Shown: positions 12,203 through 22,493, counted from the first letter of the stretch. The stretch is DNA of 64,000 nucleotides from Melghiribacillus thermohalophilus (GCF_004342905.1 NZ_SMAN01000001.1:89437-153436), one strand, 5' to 3'. Notes: a model not told the origin generated them from the letters alone. Translations and numbers: made by a program.

Positions 12203-12577
12203 TTATTCTGTATGTTTATCATGGTTCATGAAATTGCGCAGTGCCTGAGCTGTGCGTTCGGCATCCTGTTCGGAAAATTGTTCCTGGCTTTCAGCTTCAC
12301 TGTTGTCAGAACGATTTCCGGTTTCCCCTGTCTCCGATACCTCTTCATTCTGTCCGGGATCGTTTTCATTCAGCATTTCAGATGATTGGGTCGGCTGCTT
12401 GCCGGAAATATAACCCAAGCCCCAGCGTACGACATACGTCACAAAAAAAACAATAACCATGATTAAGCCGCTTCGAAAAAATGAAGTCGTGAGTGAATTA
12501 ACCTGAATTGAAAGAAAAAACACATATATTCCTGTTATTATTGCTGCAATCACATTCCAAATCATTGTTCCTGCCAT
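12203..12577 (-). CDS. Unknown small membrane protein between cheD and sigD
   Basis: I do not recognise a family. The product (about 124 residues from ATG 12577) has two hydrophobic segments at roughly residues 5-25 and 33-54, then a long acidic tail rich in Glu, Ser, Asn and Gln (GQNEEVSETGETGNRSDNSE). Its start overlaps or abuts the cheD stop at 12580, so translation is probably coupled. B. subtilis has no gene between cheD and sigD. The topology suggests a membrane hairpin with a soluble acidic C-terminus; a motility link is inferred from position only. Confidence 0.75.
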   Translation of the reverse strand: MAGTMIWNVIAAIITGIYVFFLSIQVNSLTTSFFRSGLIMVIVFFVTYVVRWGLGYISGKQPTQSSEMLNENDPGQNEEVSETGETGNRSDNSEAESQEQFSEQDAERTAQALRNFMNHDKHTE

Positions 12578-12579
12578 GA

Positions 12580-13077
12580 TCAAATATCCTTTACTCCTAA
12601 ATTTACTGTTCGAATGTTTAACATCCCACTCTCCGGATTAAATTCAATCGTACGCCCGTTTCTTCCCCCTACATCTTCGGCTACAATTGGAATACGAAAT
12701 CTTTCCAGCTGTTTTTTGACTGCTTCCACATTTCTTGGCCCAATCCTCATCATATCCCCTCCGCTTGAAAACTGGAACATCTGAGCTCCGCCCGCCATTT
12801 TCGCCTTCAAGGCATATTTTTTGGCACCTTCCTCAATCAGGATATCCAGAAGTTCCTTTATGGCAGTGTCTGCATATTTTGCCTTATTCAGAGCATTTCC
12901 TTTGGCCAGGGATGAATCTGGGAGCATGACGTGTGCCAGTCCTGCAAGGTGTTGATTTAAATCATAGATCACAACACCTACACAGGACCCTAAACCAGAT
13001 GTTCTGATTACTCCCGGAGCTCTTACAATATTTAAATCAGCAATTCCTACTTTCACAACTTCCTTCAGTTTATTCAT
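12580..13077 (-). CDS. cheD: Chemoreceptor glutamine deamidase CheD
   Basis: Deamidates glutamines on chemoreceptors and binds CheC to raise its CheY-P phosphatase activity. The 165-residue protein has the cysteine-hydrolase triad in the expected places: Thr26, Cys32 (GLGSCVGV) and His49 (LAHVMLP). The ATG at 13077 lies inside the end of cheC, with an AGGAGT site in cheC, so the two partner proteins are translationally coupled. Confidence 0.96.
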   Translation of the reverse strand: MNKLKEVVKVGIADLNIVRAPGVIRTSGLGSCVGVVIYDLNQHLAGLAHVMLPDSSLAKGNALNKAKYADTAIKELLDILIEEGAKKYALKAKMAGGAQMFQFSSGGDMMRIGPRNVEAVKKQLERFRIPIVAEDVGGRNGRTIEFNPESGMLNIRTVNLGVKDI

Positions 13078-13708
13078 CTACATTGACTCCTAATGCTTGA
13101 AAGATCTTTTCAAATGAATCCGGATCAGGCAGTAGAAAAAAGTGTCCTCTAATTTTCCCTCTGTCACTGTTTTCTTCTTCAAGAATCGTATCGATTACGA
13201 TAACATGATCAGATACCTGTGATAGTTCAATAAGTCCCATTGTCAGGATAGCCCCGGCCATATCAATCGAGGCAGATGGCACGGATGGCTGTAAGTTTAA
13301 TCTGGTGAAATCCGATAAGGCTGACAAATAGGAACCAGATAAAATATTTCCCATTTCCAGAAATGCGGAGATTCCCATTTCTGAATATGGGGGCTCTTCA
13401 AAAGTAATGGTAGAGTCCCCGGTCATCAGTTGGACAAAATAGGATACCTGTTCAGGGGGAAGCACAAAAAACATGTTCCCAGGAGCTTCCCCTTCAATCC
13501 GAATGTAAACAGCTGCTACAACATGATCGCTTCCTCCGGCAAGTTCAACCATTTCATCATAAGTAGCAACCTGAACAGTAGGAATTTCCAGGTTTATTGT
13601 CCGATTTAATAACTGAGACAAAGCGGTAGCTGCGTTTCCGGCACCTATATTTCCCACTTCCTTCAGGATATCGAGATGAACCTGACTCAGTCTTTCAACA
13701 AAAGACAT
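13070..13708 (-). CDS. cheC: CheY-P phosphatase CheC
   Basis: Chemotaxis phosphatase and CheD partner. The 212-residue product carries both conserved phosphatase helices: Asp13-x3-Glu17-x2-Asn20 in [18 protein letters not shown] with Pro43, and a second [18 protein letters not shown] copy near residue 105. The ATG directly follows the cheW stop with no gap, and the 3' end overlaps cheD by eight bases. CheC/CheD are typical of the B. subtilis-type adaptation system rather than the enteric one. Confidence 0.96.
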   Translation of the reverse strand: MSFVERLSQVHLDILKEVGNIGAGNAATALSQLLNRTINLEIPTVQVATYDEMVELAGGSDHVVAAVYIRIEGEAPGNMFFVLPPEQVSYFVQLMTGDSTITFEEPPYSEMGISAFLEMGNILSGSYLSALSDFTRLNLQPSVPSASIDMAGAILTMGLIELSQVSDHVIVIDTILEEENSDRGKIRGHFFLLPDPDSFEKIFQALGVNVDE

Positions 13709-14176
13709 TTATGATGTTCCTTCCACAGTTTGAATTTGTTTTAATTCATCTTTTGACAGCACTTTATCCAGATTGAGAAGAATCAGCAAACGTTTATCCA
13801 GCTTCGCCACCCCATGAATGTAATCCGCTTCAACAGAACCGACTACCTCTGGAGGAGGTTCAATGGTGCTTTCAGGAATATCAATAACATCATTGGCACT
13901 GTCTACAATCATACCGACTTCTTTATCCGCAATATTTACGATGATGATCCTTGTACTTTCTGTATATTCCGTTATTTCTAGATCAAAACGTTCTCTTAAA
14001 TCGATAATTGGAGTGACGACCCCCCTTAGATTGATCACCCCTTTGACAAACTCTGGTGTTCCTGGAACCCTTGTAATATTTTGCATACGCTCAATTGAAC
14101 CTACATATTTGACAGGTACACCATATTCCTCTTCTTTTAACTGAAAGACAATCACTTTCATAAATTCTTCTGACAT
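13709..14176 (-). CDS. cheW: Chemotaxis adaptor CheW
   Basis: Couples chemoreceptors to CheA. The 155-residue protein is a single CheW beta-barrel domain, with the GVPVKYVGSIERM and FVKGVINLRGVVTPIIDLR segments that define the family. The ATG at 14176 has TAGGAGG eight bases before it; an in-frame ATG at 14203 lies inside the end of cheA and lacks a site. It sits between cheA and cheC in the standard order. Confidence 0.96.
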   Translation of the reverse strand: MSEEFMKVIVFQLKEEEYGVPVKYVGSIERMQNITRVPGTPEFVKGVINLRGVVTPIIDLRERFDLEITEYTESTRIIIVNIADKEVGMIVDSANDVIDIPESTIEPPPEVVGSVEADYIHGVAKLDKRLLILLNLDKVLSKDELKQIQTVEGTS

Positions 14177-14199
14177 GTAAATTCCTCCTAATCTTATCA

Positions 14200-16263
14200 T
14201 CATTTAATTAAAGCATTGGTATCAACAATTAACGCGACTTCCCCGTTTCCAAGTATCGTCGCTCCCGAGATGGCGAATACATTTGTTAAGTAATTGCCGA
14301 GGGATTTTAGAACGATTTCCTGCTGTCCAATAAATGAATCAACCACCATACCGGCCATCTTATCACCTTTGCGGACGATGACGATTGAATATAAATCGTC
14401 TTTTTCATCCTGCTCAACAGGCACTTCAAACACTTCTTTCAAATGTACGAGAGGAACCACTTTTCCTCTGAAATCAATGACCTCTTTGTTATGGGCATGC
14501 ATGATATCTTCTTTTTTCACAATGGCCGTCTCAATGATGGATGAAAGAGGGATTGCATATCTTTCATCTGCCACATCCACCAGCATGACTGATATAATCG
14601 ATAGAGTCAGTGGAAGCTGGATCGAAAACAGGGATCCTTCATCTGGCCTGGAGTCAATGGTAATGGAACCACCCAGGGACTCAATCGTATTTTTGACTAC
14701 ATCAAGGCCGACGCCCCGTCCTGAAACATCTGATATTTTGTCAGCAGTTGAAAATCCGCTGGCCATGATTAATTCGTAGATTTGTTGATCAGTCATGCTC
14801 TGACTTTGTTCAGCGGTGATTACTCCATTTTGAATGGCTTTGTGGATGACTTTTTCTTTATTAATGCCCTGACCGTCATCCTCAATCTCAACATATACGT
14901 GATTTCCGCTGTGGTAAGCCTTAAGTTTTAACGTCCCCTGCTCAGGCTTCCCTTTTTTCGCCCGTTCCTCAGGGGTTTCAATTCCATGGTCCAGTGCGTT
15001 TCGAATCAGGTGGACGAGTGGATCACCTATTTCGTCAATGACCGTGCGATCCAGTTCAGTTTCCTGACCGGTAATCTGAAAGTCGACTTTTTTGTTTAAG
15101 TCGCGGGCAAGTTGCCTGACCATACGCGGGAAACGGTTAAACACTTGTTCAATCGGAACCATGCGCATCGTCAGAATAATATTTTGGAGATCACTTGAAA
15201 TACGGGACATACGTTCAACCGTTTCTTTCAAATCGTTATGATTCAGCTCATAAGATATCTGTTCAAGTCGTCCCCGGTCAATGACAAGTTCCTCAAATAA
15301 ATTCATGAGTACATCCAGGCGATCAATGTTCACTCTGATGGTTTTACTCACAGATTTCTTCTTCGCATCTTTTTGTGTTTTCGGCGATTTTGTATTTGTT
15401 TGTGGATGGTCTCCTGTTTCTTCCTTTTTCATCTGTGCTTTTTGTTCTGCACTCTTCTCTTGTTTTTTCGATTCCATGTACTGATTGACATTAAACGCAT
15501 TTACTTCTACACGTTCAATTTCTGAAACTTTCATGATGCGCTTGTACACATCGTCCCTTGACTCTTTTGTTACAAGAAGGACATCAAAATCATAATCAAA
15601 CTTTTCTTCTTCCAGATCTTCTACAGAAGGAATCGACTTGATCACTTCACCTACCTGTTCAAGGATTTCAAACACCATGTATACCCTGGCAGCCTTTAAT
15701 AAACAGTCTTCCCTGAGTTCCACATGAATGTGAAAATTGTTAAAATGTCTTTCTCTGGACTCCTGAAGGACGGTTAATTCAAACTCATCTAAATTGTTAA
15801 AGGGCAAATCCGTTCCCAATTCTGCTTCCAGAATCTGCTCACTGGAAGCAGCCACTTCCGCCTGATTTTCCTCTTGTGGCACTTCTCCTTTTTCAATTTG
15901 CAGCAGCTTTTCCACAATATTCTTAACGTCTTTTTTTCCGTCTCCGCCTTCAGCGATATCAAATATAATTTCCTCAAGATATTCCACGGCTTCAAAAACA
16001 ATATCAAGCATATTCGAATCAACCTGTATCTTTTCATTGCGTACAGCATCCAGAACGTTTTCCATTTTATGGGTCAAATTGGCCAGATCTTCAAAGCCCA
16101 TTGTAGCTGACATACCCTTCAGTGTATGAGCAGAACGAAAAATTTCCTGTACTATGGATAATTCAGCAGGGTTTTTTTCCAGTTCAAGCAGCTGGTCATT
16201 CATCGCCTGCAAATGTTCCTTGCTTTCGTCAATAAACACTTCAAGATATTGATTATTTTCCAT
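14200..16263 (-). CDS. cheA: Chemotaxis histidine kinase CheA
   Basis: Sensor kinase that phosphorylates CheY and CheB. The 687-residue protein has P1 Hpt with the phosphorylated His46 (RSAHTLKGMSATMGF), a P2 response-regulator docking domain, a Lys/Thr-rich linker (around residues 260-300), P3 dimerisation helices, the P4 ATPase with N box HLIRNALDHGIE and G boxes EDDGQGI and GRGVGLDVV, and a C-terminal CheW-like P5 domain. Of two close ATGs the second (16263) has better SD spacing from AGGGGG. Confidence 0.97.
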   Translation of the reverse strand: MENNQYLEVFIDESKEHLQAMNDQLLELEKNPAELSIVQEIFRSAHTLKGMSATMGFEDLANLTHKMENVLDAVRNEKIQVDSNMLDIVFEAVEYLEEIIFDIAEGGDGKKDVKNIVEKLLQIEKGEVPQEENQAEVAASSEQILEAELGTDLPFNNLDEFELTVLQESRERHFNNFHIHVELREDCLLKAARVYMVFEILEQVGEVIKSIPSVEDLEEEKFDYDFDVLLVTKESRDDVYKRIMKVSEIERVEVNAFNVNQYMESKKQEKSAEQKAQMKKEETGDHPQTNTKSPKTQKDAKKKSVSKTIRVNIDRLDVLMNLFEELVIDRGRLEQISYELNHNDLKETVERMSRISSDLQNIILTMRMVPIEQVFNRFPRMVRQLARDLNKKVDFQITGQETELDRTVIDEIGDPLVHLIRNALDHGIETPEERAKKGKPEQGTLKLKAYHSGNHVYVEIEDDGQGINKEKVIHKAIQNGVITAEQSQSMTDQQIYELIMASGFSTADKISDVSGRGVGLDVVKNTIESLGGSITIDSRPDEGSLFSIQLPLTLSIISVMLVDVADERYAIPLSSIIETAIVKKEDIMHAHNKEVIDFRGKVVPLVHLKEVFEVPVEQDEKDDLYSIVIVRKGDKMAGMVVDSFIGQQEIVLKSLGNYLTNVFAISGATILGNGEVALIVDTNALIK

Positions 16264-16274
16264 ATTCATTCCCC

Positions 16275-17342
16275 CTAATTTTCCATTGCCTTAAGGATAG
16301 ATTGACTGATGTCCTGTATAGGTGAAACTTGATTGACAAGTCCAGTTTGAATCGCTGACTTTGGCATTCCAAATACAACAGAAGTTTCACTTGCCTCAGC
16401 GATAGCGATCGTGCCGGGGTCCTCTTGCTTAACGACCTGCATTCCATGTGTACCATCAGAACCCATTCCAGTAAGGACAACGAGAATTTTTTTGTAGCCA
16501 TGTAATGTGCTGATAGATTCAAATAACGCATCAACCGATGGCCTATGTCCTCTTATTGGCTGATCTTTGGTGATATTTGCTGCTAAAGACATCCCGATTT
16601 TTTTCACCTTCATGTGGAAATCCCCAGGTGCTATGTATGCCGTTCCCTTTTGCAGTAGTTCTCCGTGTTCTGCTTCTTTTATGGTAATTGCAGAAAGCTT
16701 GTCCAGACGTTCAGCAAGTGATTTTGTGAATTTTGGAGGCATGTGCTGAACGATTACAAGAGGGGCTGGAAAATCGGCTGGCAACTGGGTTAAAACCTGT
16801 TGCAACGCCCTGGGCCCCCCTGTTGAAACCCCAATGGCAACAATCGTTTTCCTATTCTCTTTATTGGCTTTAGTCTGGACTGTCAGCGGTAAAGGGGAGG
16901 GGGGTTCGGTTAGTTCATTTCCTTTGCTCATTGATGCTATATTGGCCGAAGCAGCTTCCCTCACCTTGCGAACAATCGATTCCTTGATTTTCTCTATATC
17001 TAACGAAATGGGGCCAGATGGTTTTTGAATAAAATCCACTGCACCGAATTGCAGAGCCTTTAATGTAGTCTCTGCTCCCTCCTGTGTAAGACTCGAAAGC
17101 ATAACGACGGGTAATGGATTCCGGTCCATGATATTTTTGAGAGCCGTTAATCCATCCATAATCGGCATTTCGATATCCAGTGTGATCACATCAGGTGATA
17201 ATTTTTCCATTTTATCTATGCCATCTTTTCCATTTCGGGCTGTTCCGATCACTTCAATAAATGGGTCGCTGTTTAATATATCGGATATCATCTTGCGCAT
17301 AAAAGCAGAGTCATCTACAACGAGTACTTTAATTCTGTTCAC
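16275..17342 (-). CDS. cheB: Chemoreceptor methylesterase CheB
   Basis: Response regulator and protein-glutamate methylesterase/deamidase. The N-terminal receiver has Asp10-Asp11 and the phosphoacceptor Asp56 (ITLDIEMPIMDG). The C-terminal esterase domain has the catalytic Ser in GVSTGGPRAL, His in QHMPPKFT and Asp in GMGSDGTHG. The start is GTG at 17342 with AAAGGTAG seven bases upstream, two bases after the flhG stop. The length of 355 residues is typical. Confidence 0.96.
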   Translation of the reverse strand: MNRIKVLVVDDSAFMRKMISDILNSDPFIEVIGTARNGKDGIDKMEKLSPDVITLDIEMPIMDGLTALKNIMDRNPLPVVMLSSLTQEGAETTLKALQFGAVDFIQKPSGPISLDIEKIKESIVRKVREAASANIASMSKGNELTEPPSPLPLTVQTKANKENRKTIVAIGVSTGGPRALQQVLTQLPADFPAPLVIVQHMPPKFTKSLAERLDKLSAITIKEAEHGELLQKGTAYIAPGDFHMKVKKIGMSLAANITKDQPIRGHRPSVDALFESISTLHGYKKILVVLTGMGSDGTHGMQVVKQEDPGTIAIAEASETSVVFGMPKSAIQTGLVNQVSPIQDISQSILKAMEN

Positions 17343-17344
17343 TG

Positions 17345-18211
17345 TTAATCTACCTTTCTAGTAAAGACCGCCTTCAGTCTGCTGATAAAACCAAATGGTG
17401 CTGTTTTTTCATGTGTAGATCCTCCTGTATAATGTGACACAACTTCCAGAAGAGACTGGCTGACATGGCTTCTGCCGTTATATAAAATAAATGGTGTCTG
17501 TCTCTGGACTGCCTGTACAACATGTTTATCATCGGGCAAAATCCCTAATAAATCGATTTTTTTATTCAGAAATTGCTCTACGGCCAGGGCCAGGCGCTCG
17601 TAAGCCTGTTCACCGTCTCTGGTTGATGTTGCCCGGTTGACCATGATATGCATAGGAAGATCGTGTCTTCTGGAACAAATAAACTTAATGACTGAATAGG
17701 CATCCATAATCGAAGTCGGTTCTGTTGTTGTGATTACAAAACATTCATGTGCTGCAAGAACAAAATTCAAGTGAGTCGTACTCATCCCTGCTCCCATATC
17801 AAAAATAATATAATCGTATTCAAACATCAGATTTTGCAGCTGCTGCAGAAAAATTGCAAATGCCGATTTTTCCATATTGAAAAATTCGGTTAACCCGCTT
17901 CCAGCAGCCACATAGGACAGGGACTCAGGCCCTTTTTCAATGACATCCTGAATGGTCAATGATTCCTCAAACATATGAACAATTGTTTTTTTAGGCGTCA
18001 GCCCTAAGAGGATATCGATGTTTCCCATTCCAATATCAAGATCGAAAAGGAGCACTTTCTTTTTTTTCTGTGACAGGCTGATGGCAAAATTCAGGGCAAA
18101 ATTTGATTTTCCAACCCCTCCTTTTCCGCTGACTACAGCAATCGTTCTGGCTTCTTTCTGGTTTTGTAGGCGGCTGATCATATTTCGTAGTTTTTGTGCC
18201 TGATCATTCAT
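17345..18211 (-). CDS. flhG: MinD-like ATPase FlhG (YlxH)
   Basis: Membrane-associated ATPase that controls flagellar number and position and activates FlhF GTPase. The 288-residue product has the deviant Walker A loop GKGGVGKS near residue 30, the LLFDLDIGMGNID switch region and the FDMGAGM Walker B segment. The N-terminus (MNDQAQKLRNMI) contains the short region reported in this family to stimulate FlhF. The ATG at 18211 overlaps the flhF stop by eight bases, consistent with a coupled FlhF-FlhG pair. Confidence 0.94.
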   Translation of the reverse strand: MNDQAQKLRNMISRLQNQKEARTIAVVSGKGGVGKSNFALNFAISLSQKKKKVLLFDLDIGMGNIDILLGLTPKKTIVHMFEESLTIQDVIEKGPESLSYVAAGSGLTEFFNMEKSAFAIFLQQLQNLMFEYDYIIFDMGAGMSTTHLNFVLAAHECFVITTTEPTSIMDAYSVIKFICSRRHDLPMHIMVNRATSTRDGEQAYERLALAVEQFLNKKIDLLGILPDDKHVVQAVQRQTPFILYNGRSHVSQSLLEVVSHYTGGSTHEKTAPFGFISRLKAVFTRKVD

Positions 18212-19352
18212 TGTCAAGCTCACCAACCAGAGTAGAGACGAAATTTTCTTGATTTGCCTCTATTATATCATCGGGTACATCCTGGCCATTTGTTAGATAA
18301 GCAACGCCTACTTGTTTGTCGGTGATCAGGTTAAACATAACCCCATACTGGGATGTTTCATCAATTTTGGTAAATATGATTTTATGTATGGGCAGGTCAG
18401 AAAATTGGTTAAAGATTTTTTCAAGGTCTCTGGATTTTGAAGTAACGGAAAGTACGATGTGAATTTCATCGTCTGGCTGAAACTGGTTGATTTCTTTCAC
18501 TTGCTGTATATACTTCGGATCCAGGTAGTTTCTTCCTGCCGTATCGACTAAAATCAAATCATAATGTCGAAACTGATTTCGGGCCTTTTCAAAATCCTTT
18601 CGGTTATAGGCTACTTCAATTGGAACGTTTAAAATTTTTGCATATGTTTTTAATTGCTCCACCGCTGCAATTCGATACGTATCGGTTGTGATCAGGGCAA
18701 CCTGTTTTTTATCCTTTAACACGGCTTCTGCAGCAATTTTGGCAATGGTGGTTGTTTTCCCAACACCTGTCGGACCCAGTAGGTGGATCACCTTTTTATT
18801 AGTTGTTCTGCCAAAAGGAAGGGGAGCAACGTATTCCATCAGTTCGTCATGCAGCCATTCTTTTAACCTTTTTTTATCGATTGCTTTTCCATTTGCATAA
18901 TATTTTTCAACGAGATTGCCTGCGATCTTTGCTGCTTTTTCTTTTTGCACTTCCTGATCGATTAAATAATGATAGACATTCCGGATTGGGGCCGGATATA
19001 GATCTTCACTATATCCTTTCTTTTCATTCAAAAATTGTTTCAGTTCCTTTATTTCTTTCAAAATTTGCCCTTCCATTCCGCTTTCATCTTTTCGACCAGT
19101 ACCTGTCCTGTATCTTGTAGGAGGGTTGGTTTCAAATGCCGCTATATTTCTGCTTGAAGCCGGCTTTCTGTCCTTGAGGGGTGAGGGGTCAGTTGCGGCA
19201 ATGACTTCTATATTCTTTTTTCGAAAAATGCCTAAAAAGCCTCTTTTATGTACCACTCTGGAATTTAAAATCACCGCATTCTTTCCCATTTCTTTTCTTA
19301 CCTGTTTCATTGCATCGGGCATCGTTGAAGCTGTAAATTTTTTTACTTTCAT
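18204..19352 (-). CDS. flhF: Flagellar SRP-type GTPase FlhF
   Basis: Third SRP-type GTPase, next to Ffh and FtsY, which sets the site of new flagella. The 382-residue protein has a basic N-terminal B domain (MKVKKFTASTMPDAMKQVRK), a helical N domain, and the NG GTPase domain with G1 [31 protein letters not shown]3 DTAGRN and G4 TKID. The ATG overlaps the flhA stop as ATGA; the 3' end overlaps flhG. Confidence 0.96.
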   Translation of the reverse strand: MKVKKFTASTMPDAMKQVRKEMGKNAVILNSRVVHKRGFLGIFRKKNIEVIAATDPSPLKDRKPASSRNIAAFETNPPTRYRTGTGRKDESGMEGQILKEIKELKQFLNEKKGYSEDLYPAPIRNVYHYLIDQEVQKEKAAKIAGNLVEKYYANGKAIDKKRLKEWLHDELMEYVAPLPFGRTTNKKVIHLLGPTGVGKTTTIAKIAAEAVLKDKKQVALITTDTYRIAAVEQLKTYAKILNVPIEVAYNRKDFEKARNQFRHYDLILVDTAGRNYLDPKYIQQVKEINQFQPDDEIHIVLSVTSKSRDLEKIFNQFSDLPIHKIIFTKIDETSQYGVMFNLITDKQVGVAYLTNGQDVPDDIIEANQENFVSTLVGELDNE

Positions 19353-21382
19353 GCTACATTCACCACCCCTATACTTTGCACTTCAAGTTCTGGTTCCAGT
19401 TCATTGTAGGACAGAACAACTACCTGCGGGAAAAAACGCTCAATCAAGTGTTTGAAATACATCCGAATCGTCGGCGAACAAAGAATGATCGGCGTTTCTT
19501 CCTTCATGGAAATGGCCTCCACTTGCTGATGAACAGCCTGGATGATTTTCTGCTGGGTATCAGGATCCAGGGATAAATAGCTTCCATGTTCAGTCTGCTG
19601 AACGTGATCGGCTATCATTTTTTCCACTTGACTCGAAACCGTTATCACTTTTAACTGGTTTTGGCCATCGGCATACTGTTTCGAGATCTGTGAAGAAAGT
19701 GACTGACGCACGTATTCGGTTAAAAGATCGGTATCGGTCGTCAGTTTGCCATAGTCTGCCAGGGTCTCAAAAATGACCGGAAGATTTCGAATCGATACTT
19801 GTTCTTTCAATAATTTCCCGAGCACTTTTTGAATATCTCCTACAGAGAGGGGCTCTGGTGTGACTTCCTCTACCAGAATCGGATAACTTTCCTTCAGATG
19901 ATCGATAAGTTGTTTCGTTTCCTGACGTCCCAGCAACTCATGGGCATGTTTTTTAATCATTTCCGTGATATGGGTTGATACTACAGAAGGCGGATCAACC
20001 ACTGTATATCCGGACATTTCCGCTTCATCTTTTTGATCTTCACTAACCCACTTTGCAGGTAGACCGAAAGCGGGTTCTTCCGTATCGATTCCTTCAATGA
20101 GATCCTCTTCAATCCCGGGACCCATCACTAAAAGATGATCCATGTAAAGCTCGCCTCTTGCGACCTCATTTCCTTTAATTTTTAAACGATACTCATTCGG
20201 ATTTAACTGTATATTGTCCCGAATACGAACCACAGGTACTACCACGCCCAATTCAAGGGCAAGCTGTCTTCTGATCATTACGATCCTGTCCAGCAAATCC
20301 CCGCCCTGACTCGTATCTGCGAGAGGGATAAGAGCATATCCAAATTCAAACTCAATCGGATCCATATCGATAAGCTGAACCACATTCTCTGGTGTGTTCA
20401 TATCTCTTGTTTCCGGTTCTTCTTGCTGTTCCAGAGAAAGCTCTTCCTGCTTTTCCATCGCTCGATTCAGCCAGAATCCGCCGGCAGCAAGGACAGACGA
20501 AATCATCAGGGTCAGCCCAAAGTTAATAGGGGTTAATCCAAGGAGAAAGATGGTTCCGGCTGCAATGTATAGTAGTTTAGGATAACGGAGTAGCTGTCTT
20601 GTAACATCCTGTCCAAGGCTACCATCTGAAGCAGCCCGTGTGACAACTATTCCCGTTGCCGTGGAAATCAGAAGTGCAGGAATTTGGGAAACAAGTCCAT
20701 CTCCAACCGTCAGGCGCATATATGTATCAACAGCTTCGCCAAAGGACATGCCTAACTGAATGGTACCAATGATTAATCCAAATAAAATATTTACAAGTAC
20801 GATAATAATCCCGGCAATGGCATCCCCTTTGACAAATTTGCTGGCACCATCCATGGCTCCATAAAAATCTGCTTCCTGTTCAATTTTCTCTCTGCGCTTT
20901 TTTGCGTCCTGTTCAGATATTAATCCCGCATTCAAATCTGCATCTATGCTCATCTGTTTACCAGGCATAGCATCCAGGGTAAAGCGTGCTGCAACTTCAG
21001 AAACCCGTTCTGCTCCTTTCGTGATGACAACGAACTGTATAATCACAAGAATTAAAAAGATCACAAACCCGACAAGAGGACTGCTCCCAATGACAAAACT
21101 TCCAAAGGTGTCAATTACGTTACCTGCATCTGCTTCAGATAAGATTGATCTGGTCGTCGAAACATTTAAACCGAGTCTAAACAGTGTAAGCAGCAATAAG
21201 AGGGAAGGGAAAATGGAAAAATCCAGCGCCTCTTTTGTATTCATAGATACCAAAATGACGATTAGAGCCAGTGTAATATTGATCAGTATCAAAATACTCA
21301 ACAGCCATCCCGGCAAAGGAATAACAAGCATGATAATGATTAAAATGACTCCAAACAATACCGATAAATCTCTTGCTGCCAT
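19349..21382 (-). CDS. flhA: Flagellar export gate protein FlhA
   Basis: Largest membrane component of the flagellar type III export gate. The 677-residue product has about eight N-terminal membrane helices (first half), with the FHIPEP-type conserved region GDAMPGKQMSIDADLNAG near residue 145, and a long cytoplasmic C-domain that docks chaperones and substrates (GYALIPLADTSQGGDLLDRI, then VVDPPSVVSTHI). It follows flhB after 16 bases and overlaps flhF by four bases. Confidence 0.97.
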   Translation of the reverse strand: MAARDLSVLFGVILIIIMLVIPLPGWLLSILILINITLALIVILVSMNTKEALDFSIFPSLLLLLTLFRLGLNVSTTRSILSEADAGNVIDTFGSFVIGSSPLVGFVIFLILVIIQFVVITKGAERVSEVAARFTLDAMPGKQMSIDADLNAGLISEQDAKKRREKIEQEADFYGAMDGASKFVKGDAIAGIIIVLVNILFGLIIGTIQLGMSFGEAVDTYMRLTVGDGLVSQIPALLISTATGIVVTRAASDGSLGQDVTRQLLRYPKLLYIAAGTIFLLGLTPINFGLTLMISSVLAAGGFWLNRAMEKQEELSLEQQEEPETRDMNTPENVVQLIDMDPIEFEFGYALIPLADTSQGGDLLDRIVMIRRQLALELGVVVPVVRIRDNIQLNPNEYRLKIKGNEVARGELYMDHLLVMGPGIEEDLIEGIDTEEPAFGLPAKWVSEDQKDEAEMSGYTVVDPPSVVSTHITEMIKKHAHELLGRQETKQLIDHLKESYPILVEEVTPEPLSVGDIQKVLGKLLKEQVSIRNLPVIFETLADYGKLTTDTDLLTEYVRQSLSSQISKQYADGQNQLKVITVSSQVEKMIADHVQQTEHGSYLSLDPDTQQKIIQAVHQQVEAISMKEETPIILCSPTIRMYFKHLIERFFPQVVVLSYNELEPELEVQSIGVVNVA

Positions 21383-21398
21383 TTAAACACATCTCCCT

Positions 21399-22490
21399 CT
21401 ATTGCGTAACATTTCGATTCTCCATTCGGTAGACATAGGCAAGGACTTCAGCCACAGCCTGATAAAACTGTTCATGAATTTCTTCGCCTATTTCCACATC
21501 CTGATACAATGACCTGGCAAGCTGACGGTTTTCAATGATGGCTACATCATGGGCTTTTGCAATTTGCCGAATTTTTAATGCAAGATAGTCGACACCCTTG
21601 GCAACAACATAAGGTGCATCAGACAGTTCTTCATCATATTTGATGGCAACCGCATAATGAGTGGGGTTGGTAATTACAACATCTGCTTCGGGAATTTCAC
21701 TCATCATGCGCCTCATTGCCATTTGTCTCTGTCTTTCTTTTATTTTCGACTTAATTTGCGGATCCCCTTCAATATTTTTATGTTCATCCTTGATATCCTG
21801 TTTAGACATTCGGATGTTTTTTTCATAATCGTAGCGCTGATATGCGTAATCCAGAACGGATAACACTAGAAGAGCCAATGAAGCTGCAATTCCCATCGCG
21901 AGTGTTGTTTCCCCAAAAAACCGAATAGACTGATCGGCACTTTTAAGTGCCAGCATCATCATGTCATCCTTGCTGATCCAGAGGATAAAAAAGGTAACAA
22001 AACCGATAATCGTTATTTTCAGCAGTGATTTGACAAGTTCAACAAGTGCCCTCAGAGAAAAGATCCGCTTTGCTCCTTTGATTGGGTCAATTTTTTTTAG
22101 ATCAAATTTTAGCGGTTCAGTCGTAAACAAAAATCCGATTTGTAATACATTTGCCCCGGCTGCCGCTGCCATCGCAACAACCATAATGGGGGCCAGAACC
22201 TTCATGGTTTCTCCAGTTGCCTCAATTAAAATATCCTGTAAAACGGGAAATGTAACGTCCCGGTGGATATATTCAGTAAAACTGGTAACATAAAGCCCGG
22301 TAAAAGCATTTTTTAAAAACTCTCCCATAAAAATGAGAAGGATAAAAACCATTAACAATAAGATAGCTGTATTCACATCCTGGCTCTTTGCTACCTGTCC
22401 TTTTTTTCTGCTGTCCCGACGCTTTTTTGGTGTAGCCTTTTCCGTTTTTTCCTGGGCGAAAAATTGTAAGTCCAGGGTTAGAAGCTTCAT
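21399..22490 (-). CDS. flhB: Flagellar export protein FlhB
   Basis: Export gate subunit that switches substrate specificity from rod/hook to filament. The 363-residue protein starts with the charged EKTEKATPKKRRDSRKKGQ motif, has four membrane helices, and a cytoplasmic domain with the autocleavage motif NPTH beginning at about residue 275. The following AVAIKYDEELSDAPYVVAKG region is closely matched by the separate flhB2 gene at 49917-50204. It lies between fliR and flhA. Confidence 0.97.
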   Translation of the reverse strand: MKLLTLDLQFFAQEKTEKATPKKRRDSRKKGQVAKSQDVNTAILLLMVFILLIFMGEFLKNAFTGLYVTSFTEYIHRDVTFPVLQDILIEATGETMKVLAPIMVVAMAAAAGANVLQIGFLFTTEPLKFDLKKIDPIKGAKRIFSLRALVELVKSLLKITIIGFVTFFILWISKDDMMMLALKSADQSIRFFGETTLAMGIAASLALLVLSVLDYAYQRYDYEKNIRMSKQDIKDEHKNIEGDPQIKSKIKERQRQMAMRRMMSEIPEADVVITNPTHYAVAIKYDEELSDAPYVVAKGVDYLALKIRQIAKAHDVAIIENRQLARSLYQDVEIGEEIHEQFYQAVAEVLAYVYRMENRNVTQ

Positions 22491-22493
22491 GTG

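Noticed and set aside
14294-14779. 161-codon plus-strand frame opposite cheA
   Set aside because: Opposite a conserved catalytic region of CheA, no ribosome site, composition of a reverse-strand shadow.
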